64,000 nt of DNA from Tissierella sp. (lineage in GTDB: Bacteria; Bacillota; Clostridia; Tissierellales; Tissierellaceae). Where the stretch lies: assembly GCA_012735585.1 (NCBI GenBank), contig JAAYGX010000108.1, forward strand, positions 17,197 to 81,196, written 5' to 3'. Under the pieces are notes generated by a model that worked only from the letters and a program-made list of their open reading frames with translations, had not been told where the DNA came from and made no database searches. Below are positions 57,085 through 64,000 of this stretch, one piece after another. The position numbers and the translations under genes are program-made. Within the stretch, counting starts at the first letter, position 1. Every line of letters begins with the position of its first letter.

Positions 57085-57936
57085 ATGAAGCATAAGGAGC
57101 ATAAGAAAATGATATATATAGCAGTTATAGCCATATCCTTAACTCTATTTTGTATATGGCAAAATAACCATATTGTAATATCCAACTTCAATTATAATAA
57201 TAAAAATCTCCCTAACGAATTTGATGGATTTAAAATTGTTCATATTTCGGATCTACATAATAAACTATTTGGTAAAAATCAAGAGTATATTCTAAAGAAG
57301 ATAAATTCAACATCTCCAGATATTATAGTAGTCACAGGAGATTTAATAGATAGAAGAAGGTATGATTTAGAGACATCCTTATTATTCATTGAAGGTGCTA
57401 TGGAAATCGCGCCAATATATTATGTTTCAGGCAATCATGAGGCTTGGTCAGGTGAATATGAAAATATCCGCAAAGAACTAATTAGCCAAGGTGTAGTTGT
57501 TCTTGATGATAAGAAAGTAGAATTAATTAGGGATAAGGAAAAGATAGAAATATTAGGATTAACAGATCCTGCTTTTCTTACTTCTAGCTATTCAGATAAA
57601 CGAAATACATCTGTATTGGAAAAACATCTAAAAATAATGAAGGATGATGATATCTTTCAGATTCTACTTTCCCATAGACCAGATTTAATTGATATATATT
57701 CAAGGGAAAAAATAGATATGATTTTTTCAGGACATGCACATGGAGGCCAGGTTAGGCTACCTGGCATAGGAGGAATAGTCGCACCTGATCAGGGGTTCTT
57801 TCCCAAATATACAAGTGGATCACATACAGTAGAAAATTCAACTATGTATGTAAGTAGGGGTTTAGGCAATAGTTTGGTGCCCATTAGAATCTTTAATAGA
57901 CCTGAAGTAGTGGTAGTTACATTATCAAATAAATAG
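57085..57936 (+). CDS. Membrane-anchored metallophosphoesterase
   Basis: The calcineurin-like protein (283 residues) has an N-terminal membrane helix and the full metal-site series: ISDLHN, TGDLID, GNHEAW, LSHRPD and GHAHGGQ. YkuE/YaeI-like relatives act on lipid-linked or other phosphoesters at the membrane; the substrate is unknown. ATG 57085 is coupled to the 12-codon ORF. ATG 57109 is an alternative with AAGGAG 9 nt upstream and would remove eight basic residues. Confidence 0.88.
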   Translation: MKHKEHKKMIYIAVIAISLTLFCIWQNNHIVISNFNYNNKNLPNEFDGFKIVHISDLHNKLFGKNQEYILKKINSTSPDIIVVTGDLIDRRRYDLETSLLFIEGAMEIAPIYYVSGNHEAWSGEYENIRKELISQGVVVLDDKKVELIRDKEKIEILGLTDPAFLTSSYSDKRNTSVLEKHLKIMKDDDIFQILLSHRPDLIDIYSREKIDMIFSGHAHGGQVRLPGIGGIVAPDQGFFPKYTSGSHTVENSTMYVSRGLGNSLVPIRIFNRPEVVVVTLSNK

Positions 57937-58060
57937 GATAAACAGCAATTCCAGTAGTATGAGCATAATTATAGAGGAGGTTTTTTAAATAGGAAGTCAA
58001 AACAAGATTAAAAAGAAAAATAGACTTACTAAAAAGGTCTTTAATTTTATTATATTTATA

Positions 58061-59176
58061 ATGATTTGTTTATTATTAGGATTTTTTATTGGATATCTAT
58101 CAGCTAAGTATTTTGATGGAATGATACCCGGTATTGGTAGCGATAATTTAGTTACAGATCTTATTTATATGTTTGGTATATTATTAATTCTAATCATATT
58201 GTATTTAGTACATATAATAATTCATGAAGCTGGACATTTAGTATTTGGTTTAGCTACAGGTTATTCATTTGTGTCTTTCAGAGTTGGATCCTATACAATA
58301 ATAAAAGAAGATGGAAAATTCAAATCAAAAAAGTTTAATATACCGGGAACTGCTGGACAATGTCTAATGATGCCGCCAGACCTAAAAGATGGGAAGTATC
58401 CTTTCGTAATATATAATTTTGGTGGGGTTATAATGAATCTTATAACTTCAGTTATTAGTATCTTATCTGCAATATTTATAAAAGAGGTGGTTTTTCCACT
58501 AAATATATTTTTAGTCTTATTTGCTCTAGCAGGTATCTTTGCAGCACTAACAAATGGCATACCTTTTAAAATAAGTGGAGTTGCAAATGACGCATATAAT
58601 GTAATGTCGATAGTTAAGGATGAGGAAGCTAGAAGAGGTTTTTATCTTCAATTAAGAGTAAATGGATTATTAAGTAGTGGAATGAGAATTAAGGACATGG
58701 ATCCCAGCCTATTTGTATTAGAAGAAGATTCGGATATAACGAATCCTCTTAATACAGGGATTCGATTAATGGAATATAATTGGCATTTAGATAATATGGA
58801 CTTTGATAGGGCAAGAGTATGTATGGATTCATTTATTCCATATTTTGATAAGCTATTACCCTTATACACATACGAAATAAATTGTGAGAGAATGTTCCTA
58901 GAACTTATTGAAGGATGTAATAAAGGATTTATTGACAGATTATATAGTTCGGAGCTTAAAAAATATATTAAAGCAGCTAAGTTTATGATAGGTAAGAGAA
59001 GGATATTAATGGCATATGAAGCCTTTTATAACGAAGATGAACAAAAAGCGCTAGAACACTATAAGGACCTTAAAAAGTTATATAGAAGCTATCCTGTTAA
59101 AGGTGAGGCTGATATGGAGCTGATGCTTGCAGATTGGATTAAGGATAAAATTGAACAAAAAAATAAGGAGAGATGA
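58061..59176 (+). CDS. M50-type membrane peptidase-like protein
   Basis: The protein has 371 residues from ATG 58061. It has about five membrane helices, and the zinc motif IIHEAGHLVFG (HExxH) in the second. A helical soluble C-terminal domain of about 170 residues follows. It resembles site-2-protease-like M50 proteins; the target is unknown. The ATG has no ribosome site. GAGGAGG at 57974-57980 points to a start near 57989, where the in-frame codon is ATA. That would add 24 basic residues. Confidence 0.8.
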   Translation: MICLLLGFFIGYLSAKYFDGMIPGIGSDNLVTDLIYMFGILLILIILYLVHIIIHEAGHLVFGLATGYSFVSFRVGSYTIIKEDGKFKSKKFNIPGTAGQCLMMPPDLKDGKYPFVIYNFGGVIMNLITSVISILSAIFIKEVVFPLNIFLVLFALAGIFAALTNGIPFKISGVANDAYNVMSIVKDEEARRGFYLQLRVNGLLSSGMRIKDMDPSLFVLEEDSDITNPLNTGIRLMEYNWHLDNMDFDRARVCMDSFIPYFDKLLPLYTYEINCERMFLELIEGCNKGFIDRLYSSELKKYIKAAKFMIGKRRILMAYEAFYNEDEQKALEHYKDLKKLYRSYPVKGEADMELMLADWIKDKIEQKNKER

Positions 59177-59177
59177 T

Positions 59178-59984
59178 ATGAAAAAATATAGATTAGGTAT
59201 TATAGGGAGTGGTTCTCTTGGTAGTATTATTGGAAAATATATATCAAAGGAACTTTATGAAGATTATGAAATTGTAGGAATTTTAAGTGGCAAAATTGAG
59301 AATGCCCAAAAGTTATCCAATGAAATTAACTGTAGGGCATATAAGGGACTCGATGATATGCTCAAAGACAAACCTGATTATATTATAGAAGCAGCATCTC
59401 CTTCTGTAGTTAAAGACAGTGCAGTAAAGATACTGGAAAATGGAATAAATCTAATAGCATTATCAGTTGGAGCCTTTGCCGATGATGTATTTTATAAAAA
59501 GGCAGCACAGATAGCCAAAGAAAATAATTGTCGTGTTCATTTAACATCAGGAGCAGTAGGGGGTTTTGATGTTCTAAGTTCAGCTATGTTAATGGAAGAT
59601 GTAACAGTGGGAATTACAACTGAAAAATCACCTAATTCCCTAAATGGAGCGCCATTTTTAGAAGGAAGAGAGCTTTCACAGGATGATGTAGAAGAAGTAT
59701 TTACTGGTACAGCAAAGGAAGCAATAGAAGTATTCCCTAAAAATATAAATGTAGCAGTGGCTACCGGTTTATCTACTACAGGAGTAGACAATACAAATGT
59801 AGTAATACGAAGTATTCCGGGCATGAAAAGCAATAAGCATAGTATAAAGCTTCAGGGAAATACAGTAAAAGTAACTGTAGAGATAGAATCAATACCATCT
59901 CCAGATAATCCAAAATCTAGTTCCCTTGCAGCTTGGAGTGTTATTTCTTTATTACAAAGATTAGTGGCGCCTATTACATTTTAG
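59178..59984 (+). CDS. nadX: L-aspartate dehydrogenase-like protein
   Basis: The 268-residue protein has an N-terminal NAD(P)-binding fold (RLGIIGSGSLGSIIG) and the aspartate dehydrogenase C-terminal domain (LTSGAVGGFDVLS, then SIPSPDNPKSSSLAAWSV). The reaction is oxidation of aspartate to iminoaspartate, or the reverse reductive amination. No nadA, nadB or nadC is adjacent, so a role in NAD synthesis is not shown by context. ATG 59178 follows AAGGAGAGA. Confidence 0.87.
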   Translation: MKKYRLGIIGSGSLGSIIGKYISKELYEDYEIVGILSGKIENAQKLSNEINCRAYKGLDDMLKDKPDYIIEAASPSVVKDSAVKILENGINLIALSVGAFADDVFYKKAAQIAKENNCRVHLTSGAVGGFDVLSSAMLMEDVTVGITTEKSPNSLNGAPFLEGRELSQDDVEEVFTGTAKEAIEVFPKNINVAVATGLSTTGVDNTNVVIRSIPGMKSNKHSIKLQGNTVKVTVEIESIPSPDNPKSSSLAAWSVISLLQRLVAPITF

Positions 59985-60047
59985 ATAAATGGTATGTTTA
60001 TGATTATTAGAATTATATTTAGTGATATTTTAGAAAGTAGGAGAATG

Positions 60048-60869
60048 ATGAAAACATTAAAAATTTACCAAATAGATGTATTTACAGATGAACCTTTTAA
60101 AGGAAATCCAGCAGCAGTATGTATTTTAGAGGAGGAAATATCAGAAAATCATATGAAATTAATTGCAGCAGAAATGAACCTTTCTGAAACTGCATTTGTA
60201 CTACCTATGAACGAGGAATCGGATACTTATTCATTAAGATGGTTTACACCGGAGGTAGAAGTACCCCTTTGTGGTCATGGCACTATAGGGACTGCTAAAG
60301 TACTATTTGATATATTTAAAATTGAATCAGAGGAAATAATTTTTAAAACTAAAAGTGGAAGACTTACAGCTCAAAGATATGAAGATGGTATTGGAATAGA
60401 TATGGCATTAGACGAGTATGAAGATATAAATATAACAGATGATTTATTAGCAGCTATTGGTATAGATAAATATATAGACGCCAAGGTTGGAAAGACAACT
60501 AGAAAAGTAATAATAAGAGTAGATAATGAAGAGCAAATACTTGATCTAAATCCTGATTTTAGTCAAATGAAGAGCCTAGAATTCACAGAGGACATTAAAG
60601 GAGTAGCCATTACCACCAACAATACCAATAAATATGATTTTTTATCACGATATTTTAACCCCTGGGCAGGTATCAACGAAGATCCAGTGACTGGTTCGGT
60701 ACATACTGTCTTGGCAAAATACTGGGCAGATATCCTAAATAAAAATGAATTCATTGCTTATCAAGCCTCAAATAGAGGTGGAAAACTTAATTTAAAAATC
60801 AAAGATGAAGAAAGATTGGAAGTAATAGGTGAGGCACTTGTTGTTTTAAAGGGAGACATATACTTGTAA
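60048..60869 (+). CDS. PhzF-family isomerase/epimerase
   Basis: The 273-residue protein has two PhzF half domains. Hallmarks are YQIDVFTDEPFKGNPAAVC at the start, the catalytic Glu in LSETAFVLP, CGHGTIGTA and EDPVTGSVHTVLA. Family members catalyse isomerisations in secondary metabolism, but most housekeeping copies have unknown substrates. ATG 60045 or 60048 follows AGGAG; the far upstream ATG at 59994 has no site. Confidence 0.91.
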   Translation: MKTLKIYQIDVFTDEPFKGNPAAVCILEEEISENHMKLIAAEMNLSETAFVLPMNEESDTYSLRWFTPEVEVPLCGHGTIGTAKVLFDIFKIESEEIIFKTKSGRLTAQRYEDGIGIDMALDEYEDINITDDLLAAIGIDKYIDAKVGKTTRKVIIRVDNEEQILDLNPDFSQMKSLEFTEDIKGVAITTNNTNKYDFLSRYFNPWAGINEDPVTGSVHTVLAKYWADILNKNEFIAYQASNRGGKLNLKIKDEERLEVIGEALVVLKGDIYL

Positions 60870-60896
60870 GAAGAATAGTAGATAGGGAGGAAATTC

Positions 60897-61346
60897 ATGA
60901 ATATATTAATCAGTGCTTGTCTATTAGGAGTGAATTGTAGATATGATGGTGGAGGGAAATTAATTGATGAAATAGACCAATTGAAAAAAACCTATAATCT
61001 AATACCAGTATGTCCTGAAGTATATGGAGGTCTGCAAACTCCTAGGGAACCAGCAGAAATTATAGATGGAAAGGTTATGAATAGAAAAGGTGAAGATGTA
61101 AGTGAAAACTTCACTAGGGGAGCAAATGAAACTTTACATTTAGCTAAATTATATAATTGCAAATATGCCATATTAAAAGAACGAAGCCCATCCTGTGGTT
61201 TTGGTGAAGTATATGATGGAACATTCTCCGGGAATTTAATTAAAGGAAATGGATTTACAGCAGAATTACTTAGTAAAAATGGCATAAAGGTTATAGGTGA
61301 GTCTGAAATAGATAGCTTTTTAAAGGGAGGATTAGAGGAGTTATAA
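60897..61346 (+). CDS. DUF523 protein
   Basis: The 149-residue protein belongs to DUF523: ISACLLGVNCRYDGGGK, then CPEVYGGLQTPREPAEI and AILKERSPSCGFG. The conserved cysteines suggest metal or cluster binding, but no function is established. GGGAGG precedes the ATG. Confidence 0.9.
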   Translation: MNILISACLLGVNCRYDGGGKLIDEIDQLKKTYNLIPVCPEVYGGLQTPREPAEIIDGKVMNRKGEDVSENFTRGANETLHLAKLYNCKYAILKERSPSCGFGEVYDGTFSGNLIKGNGFTAELLSKNGIKVIGESEIDSFLKGGLEEL

Positions 61347-61372
61347 GCAATTATATATATATAGAGGTAATG

Positions 61373-61489
61373 ATGAAGAAAAATCTTAAAGCACTATATT
61401 TGCATTTGATTATTGTAATATTGTCATTTATATTCTTAGTTATTTTTGTTGCAACTGAACCTATACTTTGTAAGGAGAGACACTCATGA
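61373..61489 (+). CDS. 38-residue single-helix membrane protein
   Basis: ATG 61373 (or 61370), behind AGAGGTA, opens a small frame. After MKKNLKALYLH comes one hydrophobic helix (about 10-28) and a short polar tail. Its stop overlaps the next ATG as ATGA, so translation is probably coupled. Family unknown. Confidence 0.5.
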   Translation: MKKNLKALYLHLIIVILSFIFLVIFVATEPILCKERHS

Positions 61490-61845
61490 AAGAAAATATA
61501 AAGTTAAATACTATTGATGAATATATTGAGACATGTTCTGAAGAGATTCAACCTAAGCTTAGGAGACTTAGGAAGATTATTTTAGATGCGTCTTCAGAAT
61601 TGACAGAGAAGATTAGCTGGGGTATGCCTACTTTTTACCACAAGGGAAATGTAATCCATTTTGCAGCACATAAAAAACATATTGGACTATACTGTGGGGC
61701 GGAAGCCGTACAGTATTTTAGAGATAAACTCCAAGGCTACAAGACATCCAACGGTACGATTCAAATACCTAATGATAGTGAATTAGATGAAGATTTAATT
61801 CAAAATATTGTAAGGTACAATGTAGAAGGAAATAGGAATAAATAG
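61486..61845 (+). CDS. DUF1801 (YdhG-like) protein
   Basis: The 119-residue protein is a DUF1801 domain: TIDEYIETCSEEIQPKLRRLR, KISWGMPTFYHKGN and HIGLYCGAEAV. Members are often near stress or transport genes and have no defined activity. AAGGAGAG precedes the ATG. The 158 bases that follow hold only an 18-codon frame (61869-61925, MHPKVEDGNPLKPC) that looks like a remnant. Confidence 0.87.
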   Translation: MKENIKLNTIDEYIETCSEEIQPKLRRLRKIILDASSELTEKISWGMPTFYHKGNVIHFAAHKKHIGLYCGAEAVQYFRDKLQGYKTSNGTIQIPNDSELDEDLIQNIVRYNVEGNRNK

Positions 61846-62003
61846 GACTAAAGGAAATTGGATAATCATGCATCCAAAGGTAGAAGATGGCAATCCATTA
61901 AAACCATGTTTTATAAAAAATTGAAAAGTAAAGCATGCAATAGTATAAACAATGAAGAATTATTAATATTAGGGCAATAATATAGGATAGGAGAGTGATA
62001 TAA

Positions 62004-62624
62004 ATGGAAATAAAAAACCATAAAGTAATACTAAGAGATTTTATAGAGTCCGATATTGATGATAGAATATACTGGGAAACTGTTGAAACTGAATGGAAAT
62101 TGTGGGATGCTCCTTGGGAATATCATGAAGGAGAAGTATTTGATTCAATTGGATATCGGATTGAACGTTTAAAGTGGTTAGCCAGGGAAAAGGAAAAAGA
62201 TGAAAATAGAATGCGAATGAGCTTCCAAATATGTATCAATGATGAAAGTCGAAAACATATAGGATGGATGAATGCTTATAATATTGATGAAAACTATAGA
62301 TTTACTAGAGGAACAGGGCATTGTGCCATAGGAATTGATATACCAGATATATCCTCAAGACGTAAGGGGTATGCAACAGCTTCTTGGGACTTATTTATTC
62401 ATTACCTACTAAAGAGTGGGATAAAAGACATATATACTCAAACTTGGTCTGGAAATGAAAGGGTTATAGGTCTGATGAAGAAACTTGGTTTTGAGGAATG
62501 TAATAGAATGAATGGGTATAGGGTTGTAAGAGGTCAATTATATGATGGATTGACTTTTAAGTTAAATAAGGATAAATATAATGCTTTTCATGAAAAATAT
62601 AAGTCAGAGTTATTAAAGGGATAA
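62004..62624 (+). CDS. GNAT-family N-acetyltransferase (RimJ/RimL-like)
   Basis: The 206-residue acetyltransferase shows the GNAT core: HIGWMNAYN, GHCAIGIDIPDISSRRKGYAT (the acetyl-CoA binding region) and NERVIGLMKKLGFEECNR. Acceptor unknown; ribosomal-protein or small-molecule acetylation are possible. AGGAGAG precedes the ATG. It lies 17 nt before the APH-type kinase. Confidence 0.88.
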   Translation: MEIKNHKVILRDFIESDIDDRIYWETVETEWKLWDAPWEYHEGEVFDSIGYRIERLKWLAREKEKDENRMRMSFQICINDESRKHIGWMNAYNIDENYRFTRGTGHCAIGIDIPDISSRRKGYATASWDLFIHYLLKSGIKDIYTQTWSGNERVIGLMKKLGFEECNRMNGYRVVRGQLYDGLTFKLNKDKYNAFHEKYKSELLKG

Positions 62625-62641
62625 GCTTAAGGAGAGCCAAT

Positions 62642-63547
62642 ATGAATACTATAAATGATATTCCAGATTTTAATAATTGGGATACTATCCAAGTCATTAA
62701 TAAGGGATGGTCTAGTGATAAAAAATATTATATCAAAACTATAGAAGGAAAAGAGCTATTAGTTAGAACCACAGATATATCTCAATATGAGAAGAAGAAA
62801 AGAGAATATGAAGAATTAAAATTACTTGCAACTATGGATATATTGATGCCACTTCCAGTTGATTTTGGGATTTGCAATGATAGAAAATTTGTTTATATAC
62901 TTTTAACCTGGATAAATGGTGAAGACGCAGAATCTATATTACCAAATTTAAGTGTAGAAGAACAGTATAGATTAGGGATTAAGGCAGGAGAATTACTTAA
63001 GAAAATTCATAGTATTTCAGCTCCACAGGATATACCTAATTGGGAAGAACGATTCAATCGTAAAATCAATGTAAAGATGGCTAATTACCATGGATGTGAT
63101 ATCAGATTTCCAGATGATGATAGGTTTATTAGTTATATAGAAGATAATCGTCATCTATTGGAGAATAGGCCACAGACCCTACAACACGGTGATTATCATG
63201 TTGGAAATATGATTATTACTCCGGAAATAGAATTAGGAATCATAGATTTTAACAGAATGGATTATGGTGATCCATGGGAAGAATTTAATCGCATTACTTT
63301 TTGTGTTGAAAATAGCCCAATATTTGCATCTGGATATATTAATGGCTATTTCAGTCATCAAGTTCCAGATACGTTTTTTAGATTATTGGCATTATACATA
63401 GCGACCAACCAATTATCATCTATCCCTTGGGCTATACCCTTTGGGGAAGAAGAAGTAAATACAATGCTTAGAATTACTAAGAATGTTTCTGATTGGTATG
63501 ATGGATTTAGCACCTATATTCCAAATTGGTATATTGATAGGATTTGA
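62642..63547 (+). CDS. Aminoglycoside phosphotransferase-family kinase
   Basis: The 301-residue kinase has the APH/choline-kinase fold. It has LLVRTTDISQ, the catalytic loop LQHGDYHVGNMII and the metal-binding IIDFNRMDYGDPWEEFNR. The family includes resistance enzymes and metabolite kinases. Nothing visible assigns a drug substrate, so resistance is not implied. AAGGAGAG precedes the ATG. Confidence 0.87.
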   Translation: MNTINDIPDFNNWDTIQVINKGWSSDKKYYIKTIEGKELLVRTTDISQYEKKKREYEELKLLATMDILMPLPVDFGICNDRKFVYILLTWINGEDAESILPNLSVEEQYRLGIKAGELLKKIHSISAPQDIPNWEERFNRKINVKMANYHGCDIRFPDDDRFISYIEDNRHLLENRPQTLQHGDYHVGNMIITPEIELGIIDFNRMDYGDPWEEFNRITFCVENSPIFASGYINGYFSHQVPDTFFRLLALYIATNQLSSIPWAIPFGEEEVNTMLRITKNVSDWYDGFSTYIPNWYIDRI

Positions 63548-63584
63548 TCCTTAGGTAAAAAATATATGTAAACTATATTAAATA

Positions 63585-63610
63585 GCGTCTAGATTTTAGA
63601 CGTTATTTTG
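63585..63610 (+). terminator. Terminator after the APH-type gene
   Basis: Stem GCGTCTA/TAGACGT with a GATTT-type loop, then TATTTTG. The T-run is weak. Confidence 0.55.
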
Positions 63611-63666
63611 CGTTAAGGGTATGTGTTTGAAAGGTTAATATTATTAAAATTATTTTAAATAGAAAG

Positions 63667-63806
63667 AAGGAGTTTTATAAGTAAAGTAGAATATTTATAT
63701 AAGATATGAATTCTAAAAAGCAGAAGAAGTGGAATGGGTAAAAAACTTTATTGAAAGTAATGCTTTATCAAAATTAAGTGTGAGAGAAGGAAGTAAGTAT
63801 ATATAA
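63667..63806 (+). pseudogene. Remnants of a small decayed gene
   Basis: AAGGAG (63667-63672) is followed 4 nt later by ATA and codons reading SKVEYLYKI, then TGA. A second frame downstream (63717-63806) reads KAEEVEWVKNFIESNALSK and more to TAA. Neither half has a normal start. The pattern fits a short gene broken by a frameshift and start loss. Family unknown. Confidence 0.4.
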
Positions 63807-63846
63807 ATAGGGTGTTAATTATCAAATTGTAGAAAGGGGGAGTGTA

Positions 63847-64000
63847 ATGAAATTTTTAGTTTTATTATCAGGGTGTGGATTAGGTGATGGCTCTGCCATT
63901 GAAGAAGTAATATTAGTTTATACTATTTTGGATAAATACAGTGTTAACTATACTCCTGTAGTCCAAAACATTAATTTTACTTCGGTAAATCATTTTACAA
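63847..64000 (+). CDS. ElbB-like DJ-1/PfpI protein, N-terminal part (3' end outside window)
   Basis: ATG 63847 behind AAAGGGGGAGTG opens a frame that runs off the window after 51 codons. The start FLVLLSGCGLGDGSAIEEVIL resembles, with one split, the SGCGxxDGxEIxE opening of ElbB-type class I glutamine-amidotransferase-like proteins. The catalytic Cys region is outside the window, so activity cannot be judged. Confidence 0.65.
   Translation, partial: MKFLVLLSGCGLGDGSAIEEVILVYTILDKYSVNYTPVVQNINFTSVNHFT

Noticed and set aside
62642..63547. Aminoglycoside resistance gene
   Set aside because: Only the general APH kinase fold is visible; most such chromosomal genes act on metabolites or unknown substrates.

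Overview
The window looks like chromosome from a low-GC, spore-forming, anaerobic Gram-positive bacterium of the Clostridia/Tissierellia kind. The evidence is AT-rich DNA, TTG starts behind strong AGGAGG-type ribosome sites, a class B RNase P RNA, a glycine T-box, a complete spoIIA operon followed by spoVA, yqfC/yqfD, and a typical Firmicutes dnaJ-to-rpoD housekeeping order. No rRNA, tRNA, prophage, IS element or CRISPR array was seen.

Layout. 1-16.5 kb: dnaJ end, prmA, rsmE, mtaB, a HIT protein, rpsU, yqeY, an nfeD-floA membrane pair, sporulation genes yqfC-yqfD, phoH, pgpH, ybeY, a dgkA-PAP2 fusion, a DUF3048 lipoprotein, cdd, era and recO. 16.5-27.8 kb: T-box-controlled glyQS, a CcpN-like repressor with the PPDK regulatory protein, a dGTPase-like gene, dnaG-rpoD behind a sigma-H-like promoter, trmK, a Nif3-family gene and a zinc-ribbon coiled-coil protein.

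27.8-35.5 kb is the accessory island and the most interesting part. A Fur-type box precedes a run of seven genes: a flavodoxin, a NifH-like Fe protein, an IsdE-like haem-binding lipoprotein (both haem axial ligand positions conserved), a FecCD-type permease, an ABC ATPase with a CxxCxxxC tail, and NifD-like and NifK-like subunits. There are no nitrogenase cofactor-assembly genes. I infer an iron-regulated system that imports haem or a related metallo-tetrapyrrole and reduces it with a nitrogenase-type two-component reductase. A divergent AraC-family regulator carries an in-frame stop between its two DNA-binding helices.

35.5-42.7 kb: rnpB (minus strand), a cation-efflux transporter, an atypical folD, spoIIAA-spoIIAB-sigF with a sigma-H-like promoter, then spoVA genes with a sigma-G-like promoter and a small membrane ORF. 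42.7-53 kb: a class A penicillin-binding protein (minus), hflX, a degenerate Nudix protein, a YigZ protein, a CoA-binding protein, two half-length TauE/SafE permeases (minus), nadE, a YebC regulator and adenine deaminase. 53-64 kb: a DUF2179/UPF0316 membrane protein behind a possible attenuator, a calcium-type P-ATPase interrupted by one stop codon, a membrane-anchored phosphoesterase, an M50-type membrane peptidase, aspartate dehydrogenase, a PhzF protein, DUF523 and DUF1801 proteins, a GNAT acetyltransferase, an APH-type kinase, a decayed stretch, and the first codons of an ElbB-like gene.
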